Source: Streptomyces sp. SLBN-31
GTDB taxonomy: Bacteria > Actinomycetota > Actinomycetes > Streptomycetales > Streptomycetaceae
Direction of reading: 5' to 3'
Assembly (NCBI RefSeq): GCF_006715395.1
Contig: NZ_VFNC01000001.1
Location: 2,294,001 to 2,358,000 of the forward strand
DNA: 64,000 nucleotides
Shown here: positions 41,254 to 51,466 of the stretch, in pieces
How positions within the stretch are numbered: the first letter of the stretch is position 1
Layout: each line of letters begins with the position of its first letter
Made by a program: the position numbers and the translations under genes
Notes under the pieces: generated by a model
Databases searched by the model: none
What the model was told of the DNA's origin: nothing
The model's input: the letters and a program-made list of their open reading frames with translations, nothing else

Positions 41254-43935
41254 ATGACGGAGGTACGGCCCATGGAGGCCGCCTCGGCCTCCCTGTGGGA
41301 GCGGGACGAGGAACTCGCCGCCGTCGCACAGGCGGTCGACACCCTGCGCGCCGACCGCTCGTCCTCGGGCAGCCTGCTGATGGTCCAGGGCGAGGCGGGC
41401 CTGGGCAAGACCGCCCTGCTGGCCGAGACCCGCCGCATGGCGGAGCGGCGCGGCTGCACGGTCTGGTCGGCCCGCGGCGGCGAGACCCTCAGGTCCGTGC
41501 CCTTCAACGTGGTCCGCCAGCTGCTGCAGCCCGCCCTGGTGTCACTGATGCCGGAGGAGGCGCGCGAGTACCTCGGCGACTGGTACGAGGTCGCGGGTCC
41601 CGCCCTCGGCATCACCGAGCCCGGCGAGCGGCAGGCCGACCCGCAGGGCGTGCGCGACGGCCTCGTCGCCGCCGTACGCAGGCTCGCCCGGCGCGACTGG
41701 CCCCTGGTGCTGCTCGTCGACGACGCCCACTGGGCCGACCAGGAGACCCTGCGCTGGCTCGCCGCGTTCGCCGAACGCCTCGACGACCTGTCCGTCCTGG
41801 TCGTCGTGGCACGCCGTCCCGGCGAGGTCAGCGGCGAGAGCGCCCGTCTCCTCGAGACGGTCGCCGCCACCGCGGGCCGCCCCGGCACCCTGCTGAGCGC
41901 CCTCACCCCGGACGCCACCGCCGGCCTCACCCGCGCCACCCTCGGCGCGCACGCCGACGCCCCGTTCTGCCGCGAGGTCTGGGCCGTCACCGGCGGCAAC
42001 CCGTACGAGACCGTCGAACTCCTCGCCAAGGTCCAGGACAGCGAGCTGGAGCCGACCGAGGGCTCCGCCGCCGAACTGCGCGCCCTCAACCGCTCGGCCC
42101 GCGGCGGCGGACTCGTCGCCCGCCTGGAGGAACTCGGCATCGACGCCACCCGGTTCGCCTGGGCCGCCGCCATCCTCGGCACCGGCATCACCGTCCGCCT
42201 CGTCGCCAAGCTCGCCACCATGGATCACGACGCGGCGGCGCGCTGCGCCGAACTGCTCAAGGGCGCCCGCATCCTCTCCGAACCCGACCCGTCGGCCGGC
42301 CCGGCCGGCGACGGCGAGCTGGAGTTCGTCCACCCGCTGATCGCCACCGCCGTCTACCACTCCATCCCCGACGCCCTGCGCACCGCCATGCACGGCATCG
42401 CCGCCCAGGTCATCACCGACTCCGGGCTCGGCGCCGCCATGGCCTCCCGGCACCTGCTGCAGGTGCACCCGGACGACGACGAGGAACTCGTCGAGCAGCT
42501 GCGCGAGGCCGCCCGCGAACACCTCGCCGTCGGTGCCCCGGACGCGGCCCGCCGCTGCCTGGAACGCGCCCTGCTGGAACCGCCGACCCCCGAGGTCCAC
42601 GCGCGCGTGCTCTACGAACTCGGTTGCGCCACCCTGCTGACCGCGCCCGCCGTCACCATCGACCATCTCCAGTCCGCGCTGGGCATGCCCGGCCTCGCCG
42701 GCGACGAGCGGGTGGACGCCGTCTTCCGCCTCTCCCAGGCCCTGCTGCACAACGACCAGCTGGAGGAGGCCGTCCGCACGGTCGAGGCGGAGGCCGCCCG
42801 GCACGAGGACGGTCCCGCCAAACTGCGGCTGCAGGCGGTGCGGTTCATGTGGGAGGGCATAGCCGGTGAGGCCGTCTCCCCGGACCGCTCCGAGCGCCTC
42901 GCCGCACTCGCCGCGACCTGCACCGGCCGCGACAACTCCGAGCGCGCCCTGCTGATGCTGCGCGGCTTCGACGCCCTGATCCACGGCGAGAACGCCGAGG
43001 AGGTCGTCGAGTACTGCGACCGCTCCCTGGTCAACGGCCGCCTCGCCCCCGGACTCGGCTGGACCGACACCGAGTGGGGCATCGAACTCCTGCTGATGCT
43101 GGCCAGCTCCTACGCCCACACCGACCGCCTGGACCGTGCCGAGAGCCTGTGCACCGAGGCCCTGCGCGCCTACGAGTCGGCGGGCTGGAGTGGCGGTCAC
43201 CTCGTCCTGGCGCACGCCTACGTCGGCCTCGCGCACCGCAGGCGCGGCCGGCTGCGGGAGGCGGAGACCTCCCTGCGCGAGTCGCTGCGTCTCGCCGAGC
43301 GGGTCGGCCGTGGACTGCCGCTGTACTGGACCGTGACCTGCAACCTCGTCGACACCCTGCTGGCCCGCGGCCATGTCGTGGAGGCCTGGGAGATCGCCGA
43401 GCAGTACGGCTTCGCCCCGCCCTACCCCTCCACCATCGTGATGCCCGACGTGCGTTCCGTCCGCGGCAGGCTGCTGCTCGCCGTCGGCCGCACCAAGGAC
43501 GGCATCAACGAACTGGAGGAGGCCGAGAAGGCCGCCGCGGCCCGCGGTCACCACAACCCCGTGGCCGTCCCCTGGGCCCTCGACCTGGCGCGCGCCCTCG
43601 CCACGGAGGACCCGGCCCGGGCGGCCCGGCTCGCCTCCGACGCCCGCCGGCAGGCCGAACGGTTCGGCACGGACACGGCCATCGGCGAGGCCCTGCGGTG
43701 TGCCGCGGCGCTGGAGACCGGGCAACGGGCGGTCCGGCTGGCCGCCCAGGCGGTCGCCTACCTGGAGGCCTCCCCCTGCCAGTACGAGCACGCGGCGGCC
43801 CGCTTGGAGTACGGGATCGCCGCGCGGTCGGTGGCGGAGATCAACCGGGGCCTGGCGCTGGCGCGTTCGTGCGGCGCGGACGGTCTGGTGGCGACGGCCC
43901 GGGAGGTGCTGGAGACGGGACGGGGCCTGCGCTGA
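41254..43935 (+). CDS. Large AAA/LuxR-LAL-like ATPase without HTH domain
   Basis: 893 residues. An AAA_16-type ATPase occupies about 14-270: Walker A GEAGLGKTALL, Walker B PLVLLVDDAHWAD, and PFNVVRQLL typical of LAL-type regulators. The remaining 600 residues are helical TPR/MalT-like repeats (RLDRAESLCTEALRAYESAG, GRLREAETSLRESLRLAERV). LAL regulators end with a LuxR HTH; here the chain stops at REVLETGRGLR without one, so it cannot bind DNA by that route. It may be a signalling ATPase that acts through partners. It stands alone on its strand. Confidence 0.85.
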   Translation: MTEVRPMEAASASLWERDEELAAVAQAVDTLRADRSSSGSLLMVQGEAGLGKTALLAETRRMAERRGCTVWSARGGETLRSVPFNVVRQLLQPALVSLMPEEAREYLGDWYEVAGPALGITEPGERQADPQGVRDGLVAAVRRLARRDWPLVLLVDDAHWADQETLRWLAAFAERLDDLSVLVVVARRPGEVSGESARLLETVAATAGRPGTLLSALTPDATAGLTRATLGAHADAPFCREVWAVTGGNPYETVELLAKVQDSELEPTEGSAAELRALNRSARGGGLVARLEELGIDATRFAWAAAILGTGITVRLVAKLATMDHDAAARCAELLKGARILSEPDPSAGPAGDGELEFVHPLIATAVYHSIPDALRTAMHGIAAQVITDSGLGAAMASRHLLQVHPDDDEELVEQLREAAREHLAVGAPDAARRCLERALLEPPTPEVHARVLYELGCATLLTAPAVTIDHLQSALGMPGLAGDERVDAVFRLSQALLHNDQLEEAVRTVEAEAARHEDGPAKLRLQAVRFMWEGIAGEAVSPDRSERLAALAATCTGRDNSERALLMLRGFDALIHGENAEEVVEYCDRSLVNGRLAPGLGWTDTEWGIELLLMLASSYAHTDRLDRAESLCTEALRAYESAGWSGGHLVLAHAYVGLAHRRRGRLREAETSLRESLRLAERVGRGLPLYWTVTCNLVDTLLARGHVVEAWEIAEQYGFAPPYPSTIVMPDVRSVRGRLLLAVGRTKDGINELEEAEKAAAARGHHNPVAVPWALDLARALATEDPARAARLASDARRQAERFGTDTAIGEALRCAAALETGQRAVRLAAQAVAYLEASPCQYEHAAARLEYGIAARSVAEINRGLALARSCGADGLVATAREVLETGRGLR

Positions 43936-43942
43936 AGGCGCG

Positions 43943-44734
43943 TCACAGCGCCAGGAGCTGGTCCGTCACCACCGACAGCCGCCTGCGCACCTGGCGGTCG
44001 TACGTCAGCTCGTGCGCCCTCGACCGGCTCGTGCCGTCGAAGTAGCCGCCCGTGCCCAAGTCCTTCGTCGCCAGGGCCAGTACACCCGGTGCGCCGTCCG
44101 CCACCGTGTTCCACGGGGTGACGCCGCCCTCCCGGACCATCGCCGTGTCCATGAAGGTCGCCGGGTGCAGGACGTTCACGGCGACACCGGTGTCCGCCAG
44201 CTCCTCCGCGAGGTCGAAGGTGTGGGCGGCCAGGGCGAACTTGGCGCGGCGGTAGGCCGCGAAGCCGTCGTAGCCCCGACGGAACTCGACGTCGTCGAAG
44301 TCGAGGGGATCCTGGCCCACCGAACCCACGTTGACGATCCGGGCCGGTGTGTTCGCGCGGAGCACCGGCAGCAACGTGCGGGTCAGCACCACCGGCGCCA
44401 AGTAGTTCACGGCCAGGCGCAGTTCGTGGCCGTCGGCGCTCAACTCCCGCGCCGCGCCGGGCGCGCCCGCCCCGACACCGGCGTTGTTGATCAGGACGTC
44501 CAGGTCGGGATGCGCGTCGGCCACGTGGGCGCCCAGCTCGCGCACCCGCGCCAGTGAGGCCAGGTCGGCGACAAACCCCTCGGCGTCGCCCTCGGTGCGC
44601 AGCTCCTCGACGAGCCGCTCGGTACGCCCGGCGTCGCGGCCGTGGGCGAGGACGACGTGTCCGGAGCGGACCAGCTCGAAGGCGAGGTAGCGGCCCAGGC
44701 CCGAGGTGGCGCCGGTGATGAGAATGGTGGACAT
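43943..44734 (-). CDS. Short-chain dehydrogenase/reductase
   Basis: 263 residues. Rossmann start ILITGATSGLGRYLAFELVR (TGxxxGxG), then VLINNAGVGAG, the catalytic Ser in IVNVGSVGQ, YRRAKFAL with Y-x3-K, and VLHPATFMDT. It is an NAD(P)-dependent oxidoreductase of the classical SDR family; the substrate is unknown. The gene is convergent with the AAA ATPase and lies 63 bp downstream of the pca operon end on the same strand, so read-through is possible. Confidence 0.88.
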   Translation of the reverse strand: MSTILITGATSGLGRYLAFELVRSGHVVLAHGRDAGRTERLVEELRTEGDAEGFVADLASLARVRELGAHVADAHPDLDVLINNAGVGAGAPGAARELSADGHELRLAVNYLAPVVLTRTLLPVLRANTPARIVNVGSVGQDPLDFDDVEFRRGYDGFAAYRRAKFALAAHTFDLAEELADTGVAVNVLHPATFMDTAMVREGGVTPWNTVADGAPGVLALATKDLGTGGYFDGTSRSRAHELTYDRQVRRRLSVVTDQLLAL

Positions 44735-44797
44735 GCCCCCACCGTAGGCACGCGGCGGGGCATGTGCGAGGTGCTGCTGAGGCTACGACCAGCAGGG

Positions 44798-45925
44798 TCA
44801 CCCTTCCGCTTCGGTCTCCTCGGCGAGGACGCGCTGAGCCGTCGCGAACGCCGCGTTGGCCGCCGGGACCCCGCAGTACACGGCCGTCTGCAGCAGCACC
44901 GCGCCGATCTCCTCGGGGGTGAGACCGTTGCGCCGGGCCGCGCGTACGTGCATGGCCAGTTCCTCGTAGTGGCCGTGCGCGACCAGCGCGGTCAGCGTGA
45001 TCATGCTGCGTTCGCGGCGCGAGAGCGTCGGGTCGGTCCAGATCTCGCCCCAGGCGTAGCGCGAGATGAAGTCCTGGAAGGGGGCGGTGAAGGGGGTCTG
45101 GCGGGCCTGGGCGCGGTCGACGTGGGTGTCGCCGAGCACCTCGCGCCGCACCGCCATGCCGCGCTCGGCGCCGCCGTCGAGGTGGGCCCGCAGGGCCGTC
45201 AGCACGGCCTGCGGGCACTGTGCGGGCGCGAGGTGGCCGGCCCCGGGCAGCTCCACGAGCGTGGAGCCGGGGACGGCGTCGGCGATCTCGCGCAGATGCG
45301 GGGGCGGGGTCGCCCGGTCCTCGCGGCCGGCGATCAGCAGGGTGCGGACGGAGAGTTCGGGGAGCCGGTCGCGCAGGTCGTAGGCGGCCAGCGCGTCGCA
45401 GCAGGCGGCGTACGCCTCGGGGTCGGCGGCACCCTGGTCCCGCACGAGTTCCGGGATCGTGAACCCGTCGGGGAACCAGCGTGCCGGGGCGCTCTCGACG
45501 AGCCAGTCCAGTCCCTCCCGGCGCACCCGTTCGGCCCGCTCCTGCCACGGCCCGGGCCCGTTGAAGTGCGCGGAGGCGCAGATCACGGCCAGCGAGGAGA
45601 CGCGCTCGGGGTGGTGCAGGGCGAGGTGCAGACCGACGGCGCCGCCCAGGGACACACCCGCGTAGGCGAACCGCTCGATGCCGAGGGAGTCGGCGAGGGC
45701 GAGCACCAGGCCGGCCAGGTCGCCGACGGTGGCGCCGGGGCCGATCAGGCCGGGGGCGGACCCACCGTGCCCGGGCAGGTCCCAGCGGATCACGCGGTGG
45801 GTGGCGGACAGCTCGGGCGCGACCTGGTCCCACAGCGCGTACGACGTGCCGAGCGAGGGCCCGAGCAGCAGCGCGGGCGCCGATGCGGGACCCTCGGCAC
45901 GGTGGTTGAGGAGTTTGTCGGTCAA
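44798..45925 (-). CDS. pcaL: 3-oxoadipate enol-lactonase / 4-carboxymuconolactone decarboxylase fusion
   Basis: 375 residues. The N-terminal 250 form an alpha/beta hydrolase (LLLGPSLGTSYALWDQVAPE, nucleophile in YAGVSLGGAVGLHLAL, His in LPGAGHLAP) equivalent to PcaD. The C-terminal 125 residues are a CMD domain equivalent to PcaC (DPTLSRRERSMITLTALVAH, HVRAARRNGLTPEEIGAVLL). Together they decarboxylate 4-carboxymuconolactone and open the enol-lactone to 3-oxoadipate. The TTG start at 45925 overlaps the pcaB stop (TTGA) with GGAGCG upstream. It is the last gene of the operon. Confidence 0.9.
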   Translation of the reverse strand: MTDKLLNHRAEGPASAPALLLGPSLGTSYALWDQVAPELSATHRVIRWDLPGHGGSAPGLIGPGATVGDLAGLVLALADSLGIERFAYAGVSLGGAVGLHLALHHPERVSSLAVICASAHFNGPGPWQERAERVRREGLDWLVESAPARWFPDGFTIPELVRDQGAADPEAYAACCDALAAYDLRDRLPELSVRTLLIAGREDRATPPPHLREIADAVPGSTLVELPGAGHLAPAQCPQAVLTALRAHLDGGAERGMAVRREVLGDTHVDRAQARQTPFTAPFQDFISRYAWGEIWTDPTLSRRERSMITLTALVAHGHYEELAMHVRAARRNGLTPEEIGAVLLQTAVYCGVPAANAAFATAQRVLAEETEAEG

Positions 45926-47256
45926 CGTCGCTCCAGAGCACGGTCGGTGAGGGCTCCGGCGGAGCCGGTGTAACGGGTGGGGTCGGTGAGCTCGCCGAGG
46001 TCGGCGTCCTTCAGTTCCGGCTGCTCGGCGAGGAGTTCGCCGAGCGGGCGGCCCTCGGCGTAGGTCCGCCGGGCGAGCTCGGTCAGCAGTTCCTTGGCGC
46101 GGGCCCGCCCGAGCACCGCGGCCAGCTCGGCGGACAGCCGCTCCGAGACGATCAACCCGTGGGTGAGGCCGAGGTGTTCGCGCATCGCGTCGGCGTCCAC
46201 CCGCAGCCCCTCGGTCAGTTCGGCGGCGTCCCGGGCGGCCCCGCCGGCCAGCCGCAGCAGGTCCCGCAGCGGCTCCCACTCGGCGTGCCAGGCCCCGGCG
46301 GGCCGTTCGTCCTCGGAAGCCATCGAGGCGTACAGCGTGGCCGCGAGCTGCGGGGCGCGCCGGGCGGCGGCCGCGATCAGAGTGGACCGCACGGGGTTGG
46401 CCTTGTGCGGCATCGCGGAGGAGCCGCCGCCGCTGCCCTCCGCGACCTCGGCGATCTCGGTGCGGCCGAGAACCAGGACGTCCGCCGCGATCTTGCCCAG
46501 TGCTCCGGCCGTGAAGGCCAGGCAGCCGGCGAGGTCGGCGACCGGGGTGCGCAGGGTGTGCCAGGGCAGGAGCGGGGCGGCGAGGCCGAGTTCACCGGCG
46601 TAGGCCGCGGTGAGGTCCACCGGGTCCGCGGCGCCGTACACCGTGAAGGCCGCCAGTGTCCCGGCGGCGCCGCCGAGTTGGGCGGGCAGGGTGTCCCGGA
46701 CCCGGGTGACGCGGTCGCGTGCGTCGAGGACCAGGGAGCGCCAGCCGGCCGCCTTCAGCCCGAACGTCGTCGGTACGGCGTGCTGGGTGAGCGTCCGGCC
46801 CGGCATCGGGGTGTCGCGGTGGTCGGCGGCGAGCCGGGCCAGCGCCCGCTCCGTGCGGGCGAGGTCGGCCAGGGCGGGCTCCGTGGCCCGCACCGCGACC
46901 AGCATCATCGCCGTGTCCATGATGTCCTGGCTGGTGGCGCCCCGGTGGACGTAGGGGCCGTACTCCCCCCCGACGCTCTTCGTCAGGTCCGCGACCAGGG
47001 GGATGACCGGGTTGCCGCCGGAGCGGGCGCGCCCGGCGAGGGAGCGCACGTCGAAACGGGCGGCGTCGGCCGCCTCGCTGACCGCGGTGGCGGCCTCGGC
47101 CGGGGCGAGGCCCCGGGCGGCCTGGGCGCGGGTCAGGGCCGCCTCCGCGTCGAGCAGGGCCTGCAGGAACGCCGTGTCGGAGGTCGCGGAGGCGGCGGGG
47201 GAGCCTGCCCACCCGGGGGCGAGCAGGCCGGTGTCGTCGGGACCGACAGAAGTCAC
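45922..47256 (-). CDS. pcaB: 3-carboxy-cis,cis-muconate cycloisomerase
   Basis: 444 residues of the fumarase/aspartase superfamily. Signature segments are YGPYVHRGATSQDIMDTAMM, PMPGRTLTQHAVPTTFG, and the mobile loop GSGGGSSAMPHKANPV. It cyclises 3-carboxymuconate to 4-carboxymuconolactone. The GTG at 47256 overlaps the pcaG stop (GTGA). Its length is typical of the family, and no lesion is visible. Confidence 0.92.
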   Translation of the reverse strand: MTSVGPDDTGLLAPGWAGSPAASATSDTAFLQALLDAEAALTRAQAARGLAPAEAATAVSEAADAARFDVRSLAGRARSGGNPVIPLVADLTKSVGGEYGPYVHRGATSQDIMDTAMMLVAVRATEPALADLARTERALARLAADHRDTPMPGRTLTQHAVPTTFGLKAAGWRSLVLDARDRVTRVRDTLPAQLGGAAGTLAAFTVYGAADPVDLTAAYAGELGLAAPLLPWHTLRTPVADLAGCLAFTAGALGKIAADVLVLGRTEIAEVAEGSGGGSSAMPHKANPVRSTLIAAAARRAPQLAATLYASMASEDERPAGAWHAEWEPLRDLLRLAGGAARDAAELTEGLRVDADAMREHLGLTHGLIVSERLSAELAAVLGRARAKELLTELARRTYAEGRPLGELLAEQPELKDADLGELTDPTRYTGSAGALTDRALERR

Positions 47257-47858
47257 TGGTACTCCAGGAAGACCGTCTCGCCTTCGCCCTGAAGGCGGAT
47301 GTCGAAACGGTAGGTGCTGTTGCCCTCGTCCTTGGCGATCAGCGTGTCGCGGCGGTCCGCCGCCAGCTGCGCGAGCAGCGGGTCGTCCGCGTGCGCCGCC
47401 TCGTCGCCCGGCAGGTAGATCCGGGTGAACAGGTGCACCAGCAGTCCGCGCGCGAAGACGCACACGCTCAGGTACGGCGCGCTGTGCCCCCGGGCGCCCG
47501 GACGCAGGGTGCGCGCGTACCAGTGGCCGTTGGCGTCGGTCTGGATGCGTCCCCAGCCGGTGAACTCCACGCCGTTGCGGCCCAGGTAGTCGCCGGAGGC
47601 CGGGTCGCGCCGTATGGAGCCGTCGGTGGTGGACACGTTGCCGTCCGGGTCGGCGCCCCACAGCTCCACGAACGCGTCGGGCAGCGGCTGGCCCTCGCCG
47701 TCGAGGACGTAGCCGTGGACCGTGATCGTGTCCGGGTGTCCGTGGGGCGCGATGTCCTCGCCGCCGCGGAAGGGCAGCGCGTAGCCGTAGAAGGGGCCCA
47801 CGGTGTGCGAGGGGGTGGGCAGCACGCTCTCCGGCCGACTGGTGTCGATCTTCGTCAT
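47253..47858 (-). CDS. pcaG: Protocatechuate 3,4-dioxygenase alpha subunit
   Basis: 201 residues. It contains SHTVGPFYGYALPF near the N-terminus and the core GYVLDGEGQPLPDAFVELWG, with YLSVCVFARGLLVHLFTRIY. It pairs with PcaH to form the iron(III) intradiol dioxygenase that cleaves protocatechuate. It lies 6 bp downstream of pcaH and overlaps pcaB by 4 bp. Confidence 0.93.
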   Translation of the reverse strand: MTKIDTSRPESVLPTPSHTVGPFYGYALPFRGGEDIAPHGHPDTITVHGYVLDGEGQPLPDAFVELWGADPDGNVSTTDGSIRRDPASGDYLGRNGVEFTGWGRIQTDANGHWYARTLRPGARGHSAPYLSVCVFARGLLVHLFTRIYLPGDEAAHADDPLLAQLAADRRDTLIAKDEGNSTYRFDIRLQGEGETVFLEYQ

Positions 47859-47864
47859 GGCAGG

Positions 47865-48638
47865 TCAGCGTCCTTCTTCGATCCAGGTGGCGTTCGGGCC
47901 GTCCAGCACGATGTCCCAGTGGTAGCCCATGGAGAACTCCGGCACGGACAGGTCGTGGTCGTAGGTGGCGACCAGCCGCCGGCGGGCCGCGTCGTCCGTC
48001 ACCGACTGGATGATCGGGTCGTACGGGAAGAGCGGGTCGGCCGGGAAGTACATCTGCGTCACCAGCCGCTGCGTGAACGCCGTGCCGAACATCGAGAAGT
48101 GGATGTGCGCGGGCCGCCAGGCGTTGAGGTGGTTGCGCCAGGGGTAGGGGCCGGGCTGGATCGTCGTGAAGTGGTAGCGGCCCTCGGCGTCGGTGATCGT
48201 ACGGCCGACACCGGTGAAGTTCGGGTCCAGTGGGGCGTCGTGCTGTTCGCGCTGGTGGGCGTAGCGGCCGGCCGAGTTGGCCTGCCAGATCTCGACGAGC
48301 TGGCCGCGTACGGGCTTTCCGGCCCGGTCCAGCAGCCGGCCCGAGACCGTGATGCGCTCGCCGACCGGCTCGCCGGTGTGCTGCCGGGTGAGGTCGTTGT
48401 CGATGGCGCCCAGGTCCCGTTCGCCGAAGGCGGGGGAGTGCAGCTCCACCAGCTCCGGGTCCTTGGTGACGTCGATGGCGACGGGCGGCTGCTGGGGGTG
48501 GCGCAGGACCGAGGAGCGGTACGGGGCGTACTCGCGGCGCGGGTGGTGCTCGACGGGGGCGCCGTCGGCGACCCGCTTCTCGTAGGCGGCGTGCTCGGCC
48601 GCGATCTCCTGGTCGATGTCGTGCTGGGTGAGAGTCAT
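47865..48638 (-). CDS. pcaH: Protocatechuate 3,4-dioxygenase beta subunit
   Basis: 257 residues. Intradiol dioxygenase features are visible: GRLLDRAGKPVRGQLVEIWQ, NSAGRYAHQ, YHFTTIQPGPYPWRNHLNAW and PAHIHFSMFG. The last two segments carry the iron-binding Tyr and His residues. It holds the Fe(III) site and acts with PcaG to give 3-carboxy-cis,cis-muconate. ATG at 48638 follows the pcaF gene after 18 bp. Confidence 0.94.
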   Translation of the reverse strand: MTLTQHDIDQEIAAEHAAYEKRVADGAPVEHHPRREYAPYRSSVLRHPQQPPVAIDVTKDPELVELHSPAFGERDLGAIDNDLTRQHTGEPVGERITVSGRLLDRAGKPVRGQLVEIWQANSAGRYAHQREQHDAPLDPNFTGVGRTITDAEGRYHFTTIQPGPYPWRNHLNAWRPAHIHFSMFGTAFTQRLVTQMYFPADPLFPYDPIIQSVTDDAARRRLVATYDHDLSVPEFSMGYHWDIVLDGPNATWIEEGR

Positions 48639-48656
48639 GGGGATTCCTCGTGGTTC

Positions 48657-49859
48657 CTATCGTTCCAGGACGAGGGCGAGGCCCTGGCCGACGCCGATGC
48701 AGAGGGTGGCGACGCCGACGCCGGAGCCGCGGCGGGCGAGCTGGTGGGCGACGGTGCCGGCGAGCCGGGCACCGGAGGCGCCGAGCGGGTGGCCCAGCGC
48801 GATGGCGCCGCCCCGGGGATTGAGGATGGCCGGGTCGAACTCGGGCCACTCGGCGACGCAGCCGAGCACCTGGGCGGCGAAGGCCTCGTTCAGCTCCAGC
48901 ACGGACAGGTCGTCGAAGGTCCTGCCCGCCTTGGCGAGGGCCCGGTTGACGGCCTCGACGGGAGCGAGGCCGAAGTAGTGCGGGTCGAGTGCGTTCACGC
49001 CGGTCGCGGAGATACGGGCGAGCGGCTCGCGGCCCACCGCCTCCAGGCCTTCCTCGTCGACCAGCAGCAGGGCCGCCGCGCCGTCGTTCAGGGGCGAGGC
49101 GTTGCCCGCGGTGACGGTGCCGTTCTCCTTGCGGAAGGACGGCTTGAGCTTGGCCATCGCGGCCAGGGAGGCGTCGGGGCGCACGCACTCGTCGGCGGCG
49201 AAGACGACGGGGTCGCCCTTGCGCTGCGGGAGGGAGACGGCGGCGAGTTCGGCGTCGAACAGCCCTGCCTGCTGAGCGGCGGCCGCCTTCCGGTGGGAGG
49301 CGAGCGCGAACTCGTCCTGCTGCTCACGGCTGATCTTGTGCTTGTCGGCGATGAGTTCGGCCGACTCGCCGAGCGGGACGGTCCACTGCGGGTCCATCTT
49401 GGGGTTGACCATGCGCCAGCCGAGGGTGGTGGAGTACAGCTCGGTGTGCGCGGCGGGGAACGGCTTGTCCGACTTCGGCAGCACGTACGGCGCCCGGGTC
49501 ATGGACTCCACGCCGCCGGCCACGGCGATGTGGGCGTCGCCGGCGGCGATGGCGCGGGCCGCCTGGATGACGGCTTCGAGGCCGGAGGCGCACAGCCGGT
49601 TGACGGTGACGCCGGGGACGGAGGTCGGCAGGCCCGCCAGCAGGGCGGCCATGCGGCCGACGTTGCGGTTCTCCTCGCCCGCGCCGTTGGCGTTGCCGAA
49701 GTACACGTCCTCGATGCGGGCCGGGTCCAGACCGGGGGTGCGGGCGAGGAGCTCGCGGATCGCGTGGGCGGCCAGGTCGTCCGGGCGCACCGCCGCCAGG
49801 CCGCCGTTGTAGCGGCCGATCGGGGTACGGACGGCGTCGACGAGGTAAACCGTGTTCAC
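48657..49859 (-). CDS. pcaF: Beta-ketoadipyl-CoA thiolase
   Basis: 400 residues of the thiolase family. The nucleophilic cysteine lies in [20 protein letters not shown], His in [19 protein letters not shown] and the second Cys in [20 protein letters not shown]. It splits 3-oxoadipyl-CoA into succinyl-CoA and acetyl-CoA. The operon position after pcaJ (4-bp overlap) supports the specific call over a generic acetyl-CoA acetyltransferase. Confidence 0.92.
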   Translation of the reverse strand: MNTVYLVDAVRTPIGRYNGGLAAVRPDDLAAHAIRELLARTPGLDPARIEDVYFGNANGAGEENRNVGRMAALLAGLPTSVPGVTVNRLCASGLEAVIQAARAIAAGDAHIAVAGGVESMTRAPYVLPKSDKPFPAAHTELYSTTLGWRMVNPKMDPQWTVPLGESAELIADKHKISREQQDEFALASHRKAAAAQQAGLFDAELAAVSLPQRKGDPVVFAADECVRPDASLAAMAKLKPSFRKENGTVTAGNASPLNDGAAALLLVDEEGLEAVGREPLARISATGVNALDPHYFGLAPVEAVNRALAKAGRTFDDLSVLELNEAFAAQVLGCVAEWPEFDPAILNPRGGAIALGHPLGASGARLAGTVAHQLARRGSGVGVATLCIGVGQGLALVLER

Positions 49860-50500
49860 AGCAGGTCCTCCGCAACAGTCAGCTTCGCGCCGGTCTTGGC
49901 GACGACGTCATCGACGCTCGCCCCTGGGGCGACCTCGGTCAACACCAGGCCGTCGGGTGTCACGTCGATCACGCCGAGATCGGTGATGACCCGGTTCACA
50001 CACGCCTTGCCGGTCAGCGGCAGCGCGCACTCCTGAAGGATCTTCGGCGAGCCGTCCTTGGCGGTGTGCGTCATCACCACGATGACCGTGCGGGCGCCGT
50101 GCACCAGGTCCATCGCCCCGCCGATCCCGGTGATCAGCTTGCCGGGAATCGCCCAGTTCGCCAGGTCGCCCTGCGCGGAGACCTGCATGGCGCCCAGTAC
50201 GGCGACATCGATGTGCCCGCCGCGGATCATCGAGAAGGACAGCGCCGAGTCGAAGAAGGACGCGCCCGGCAGGACCGTCACCGTCTCCTTCCCGGCGTTG
50301 ATCAGATCCGGGTCGACCGCGTCCTCGGTGGGGTAGGGGCCGGTGCCCAGGATGCCGTTCTCCGACTCCAGGATCACCTCCACGCCCTCGGGCAGGTAGT
50401 TGGGGATCAGCGTCGGCAGACCGATGCCGAGGTTGACGTAACTCCCGTCCCGCAGTTCTTGCGCGGCGCGCGCGGCCATCTGCTCACGACTCCACGGCAT
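49856..50500 (-). CDS. pcaJ: 3-oxoadipate CoA-transferase subunit B
   Basis: 214 residues. The CoA-transferase beta-subunit signature [10 protein letters not shown] contains the catalytic glutamate, with [20 protein letters not shown] before it and [17 protein letters not shown] later. It transfers CoA from succinyl-CoA to 3-oxoadipate together with PcaI. The start touches the pcaI stop. Confidence 0.92.
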   Translation of the reverse strand: MPWSREQMAARAAQELRDGSYVNLGIGLPTLIPNYLPEGVEVILESENGILGTGPYPTEDAVDPDLINAGKETVTVLPGASFFDSALSFSMIRGGHIDVAVLGAMQVSAQGDLANWAIPGKLITGIGGAMDLVHGARTVIVVMTHTAKDGSPKILQECALPLTGKACVNRVITDLGVIDVTPDGLVLTEVAPGASVDDVVAKTGAKLTVAEDLL

Positions 50501-51255
50501 CAGCTGCTCACCGTCCGCTGCTCGATCTTCTTGTCCGCCGCCTGCTCCGGCGTGAGCGCCACCACCCGCTGGACGAAGATGCCCGGCAGGTGCACCGCGT
50601 CCGGGTCGATCTCGCCGGGTTCGACGAGTTCCTCCACCTCGGCGACCGTGACCCTGCCCGCCATGGCGGCCAGCGGGTTGAAGTTCCGGGTCGACTTGTT
50701 GAACACCAGGTTCCCGTGGCGGTCGCCCTTCGCCGCCCGCACCAGCGCGAAGTCGGTACGGATGCCCCGCTCCAGCACGTACTCGGTGCCGTCGAACTCC
50801 CGCACCTCCTTCGGCGGCGAGGCCAGCGCGACGCCGCCCGTGCCGTCGTAGCGCCAGGGCAGTCCGCCCTCGGCCACCTGGGTGCCTACTCCCGCCGGGG
50901 TGTAGAAGGCGGGGATGCCCGCGCCGCCGGCCCGCAGCCGCTCGGCCAGCGTGCCCTGCGGGATCAGCTCCACCTCCAGCTCCCCGGCCAGGTACTGACG
51001 GGCGAACTCCTTGTTGGCGCCGATGTAGGACCCGGTCACCCGCGCGATCCGCCCGGCCGCCAGGAGGACCGCGAGGCCCGTCTCCATCGCCCCGCAGTTG
51101 TTGGAGACGACGCGCAGCCCGGACACGCCCCGCTCGTACAGTGCCCCGATGAGCACGTTCGGCACACCGCTCAGGCCGAAACCGCCCACCGCCAGCGACG
51201 CGCCGTCCGGCACGTCGGCCACCGCCTCCGCGGCCGTGGCGACCACCTTGTCCAT
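50500..51255 (-). CDS. pcaI: 3-oxoadipate CoA-transferase subunit A
   Basis: 251 residues. The alpha-subunit pattern [20 protein letters not shown] (glycine-rich CoA loop) is followed by [10 protein letters not shown] and [15 protein letters not shown]. It is the first gene of the pcaIJFHGBL operon (51255 to 44798, seven genes with gaps of at most 18 bp). Transcription should be released when the divergent MarR protein binds protocatechuate. Confidence 0.92.
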   Translation of the reverse strand: MDKVVATAAEAVADVPDGASLAVGGFGLSGVPNVLIGALYERGVSGLRVVSNNCGAMETGLAVLLAAGRIARVTGSYIGANKEFARQYLAGELEVELIPQGTLAERLRAGGAGIPAFYTPAGVGTQVAEGGLPWRYDGTGGVALASPPKEVREFDGTEYVLERGIRTDFALVRAAKGDRHGNLVFNKSTRNFNPLAAMAGRVTVAEVEELVEPGEIDPDAVHLPGIFVQRVVALTPEQAADKKIEQRTVSS

Positions 51256-51317
51256 CCGTGAAGCCCCATCCCGTCCGAGCGCCCGGTCACGAATTAATCA
51301 GGGCACTGAGTATTTCG

Positions 51318-51333
51318 GTGAAGTTTCCTTCAC
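51318..51333. promoter_or_regulatory. Inverted repeat in the pca control region
   Basis: GTGAAG, a 4-base spacer and CTTCAC form a perfect 6-bp dyad 63 bp upstream of pcaI and 134 bp upstream of the MarR gene. MarR repressors bind such dyads between divergent genes. The assignment as the PcaV operator is inference. Confidence 0.5.
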
Positions 51334-51466
51334 GCTGCCATCGGAACAGTTCAGCGTCAAGACCTCCATGGACAGTGAGGTCGGGCCAGGCCGGCCGACG
51401 GCAGACAGGTGACGACACGACCGCTATCGTTCAGTGCACCAACTAATTCGACCTCGGGGAGTGCGC

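Noticed and set aside
41542..43791. 749-codon minus-strand frame opposite the AAA ATPase
   Set aside because: Gly/Val/Gln-rich composition with no domain; the plus-strand gene has intact Walker motifs and TPRs.
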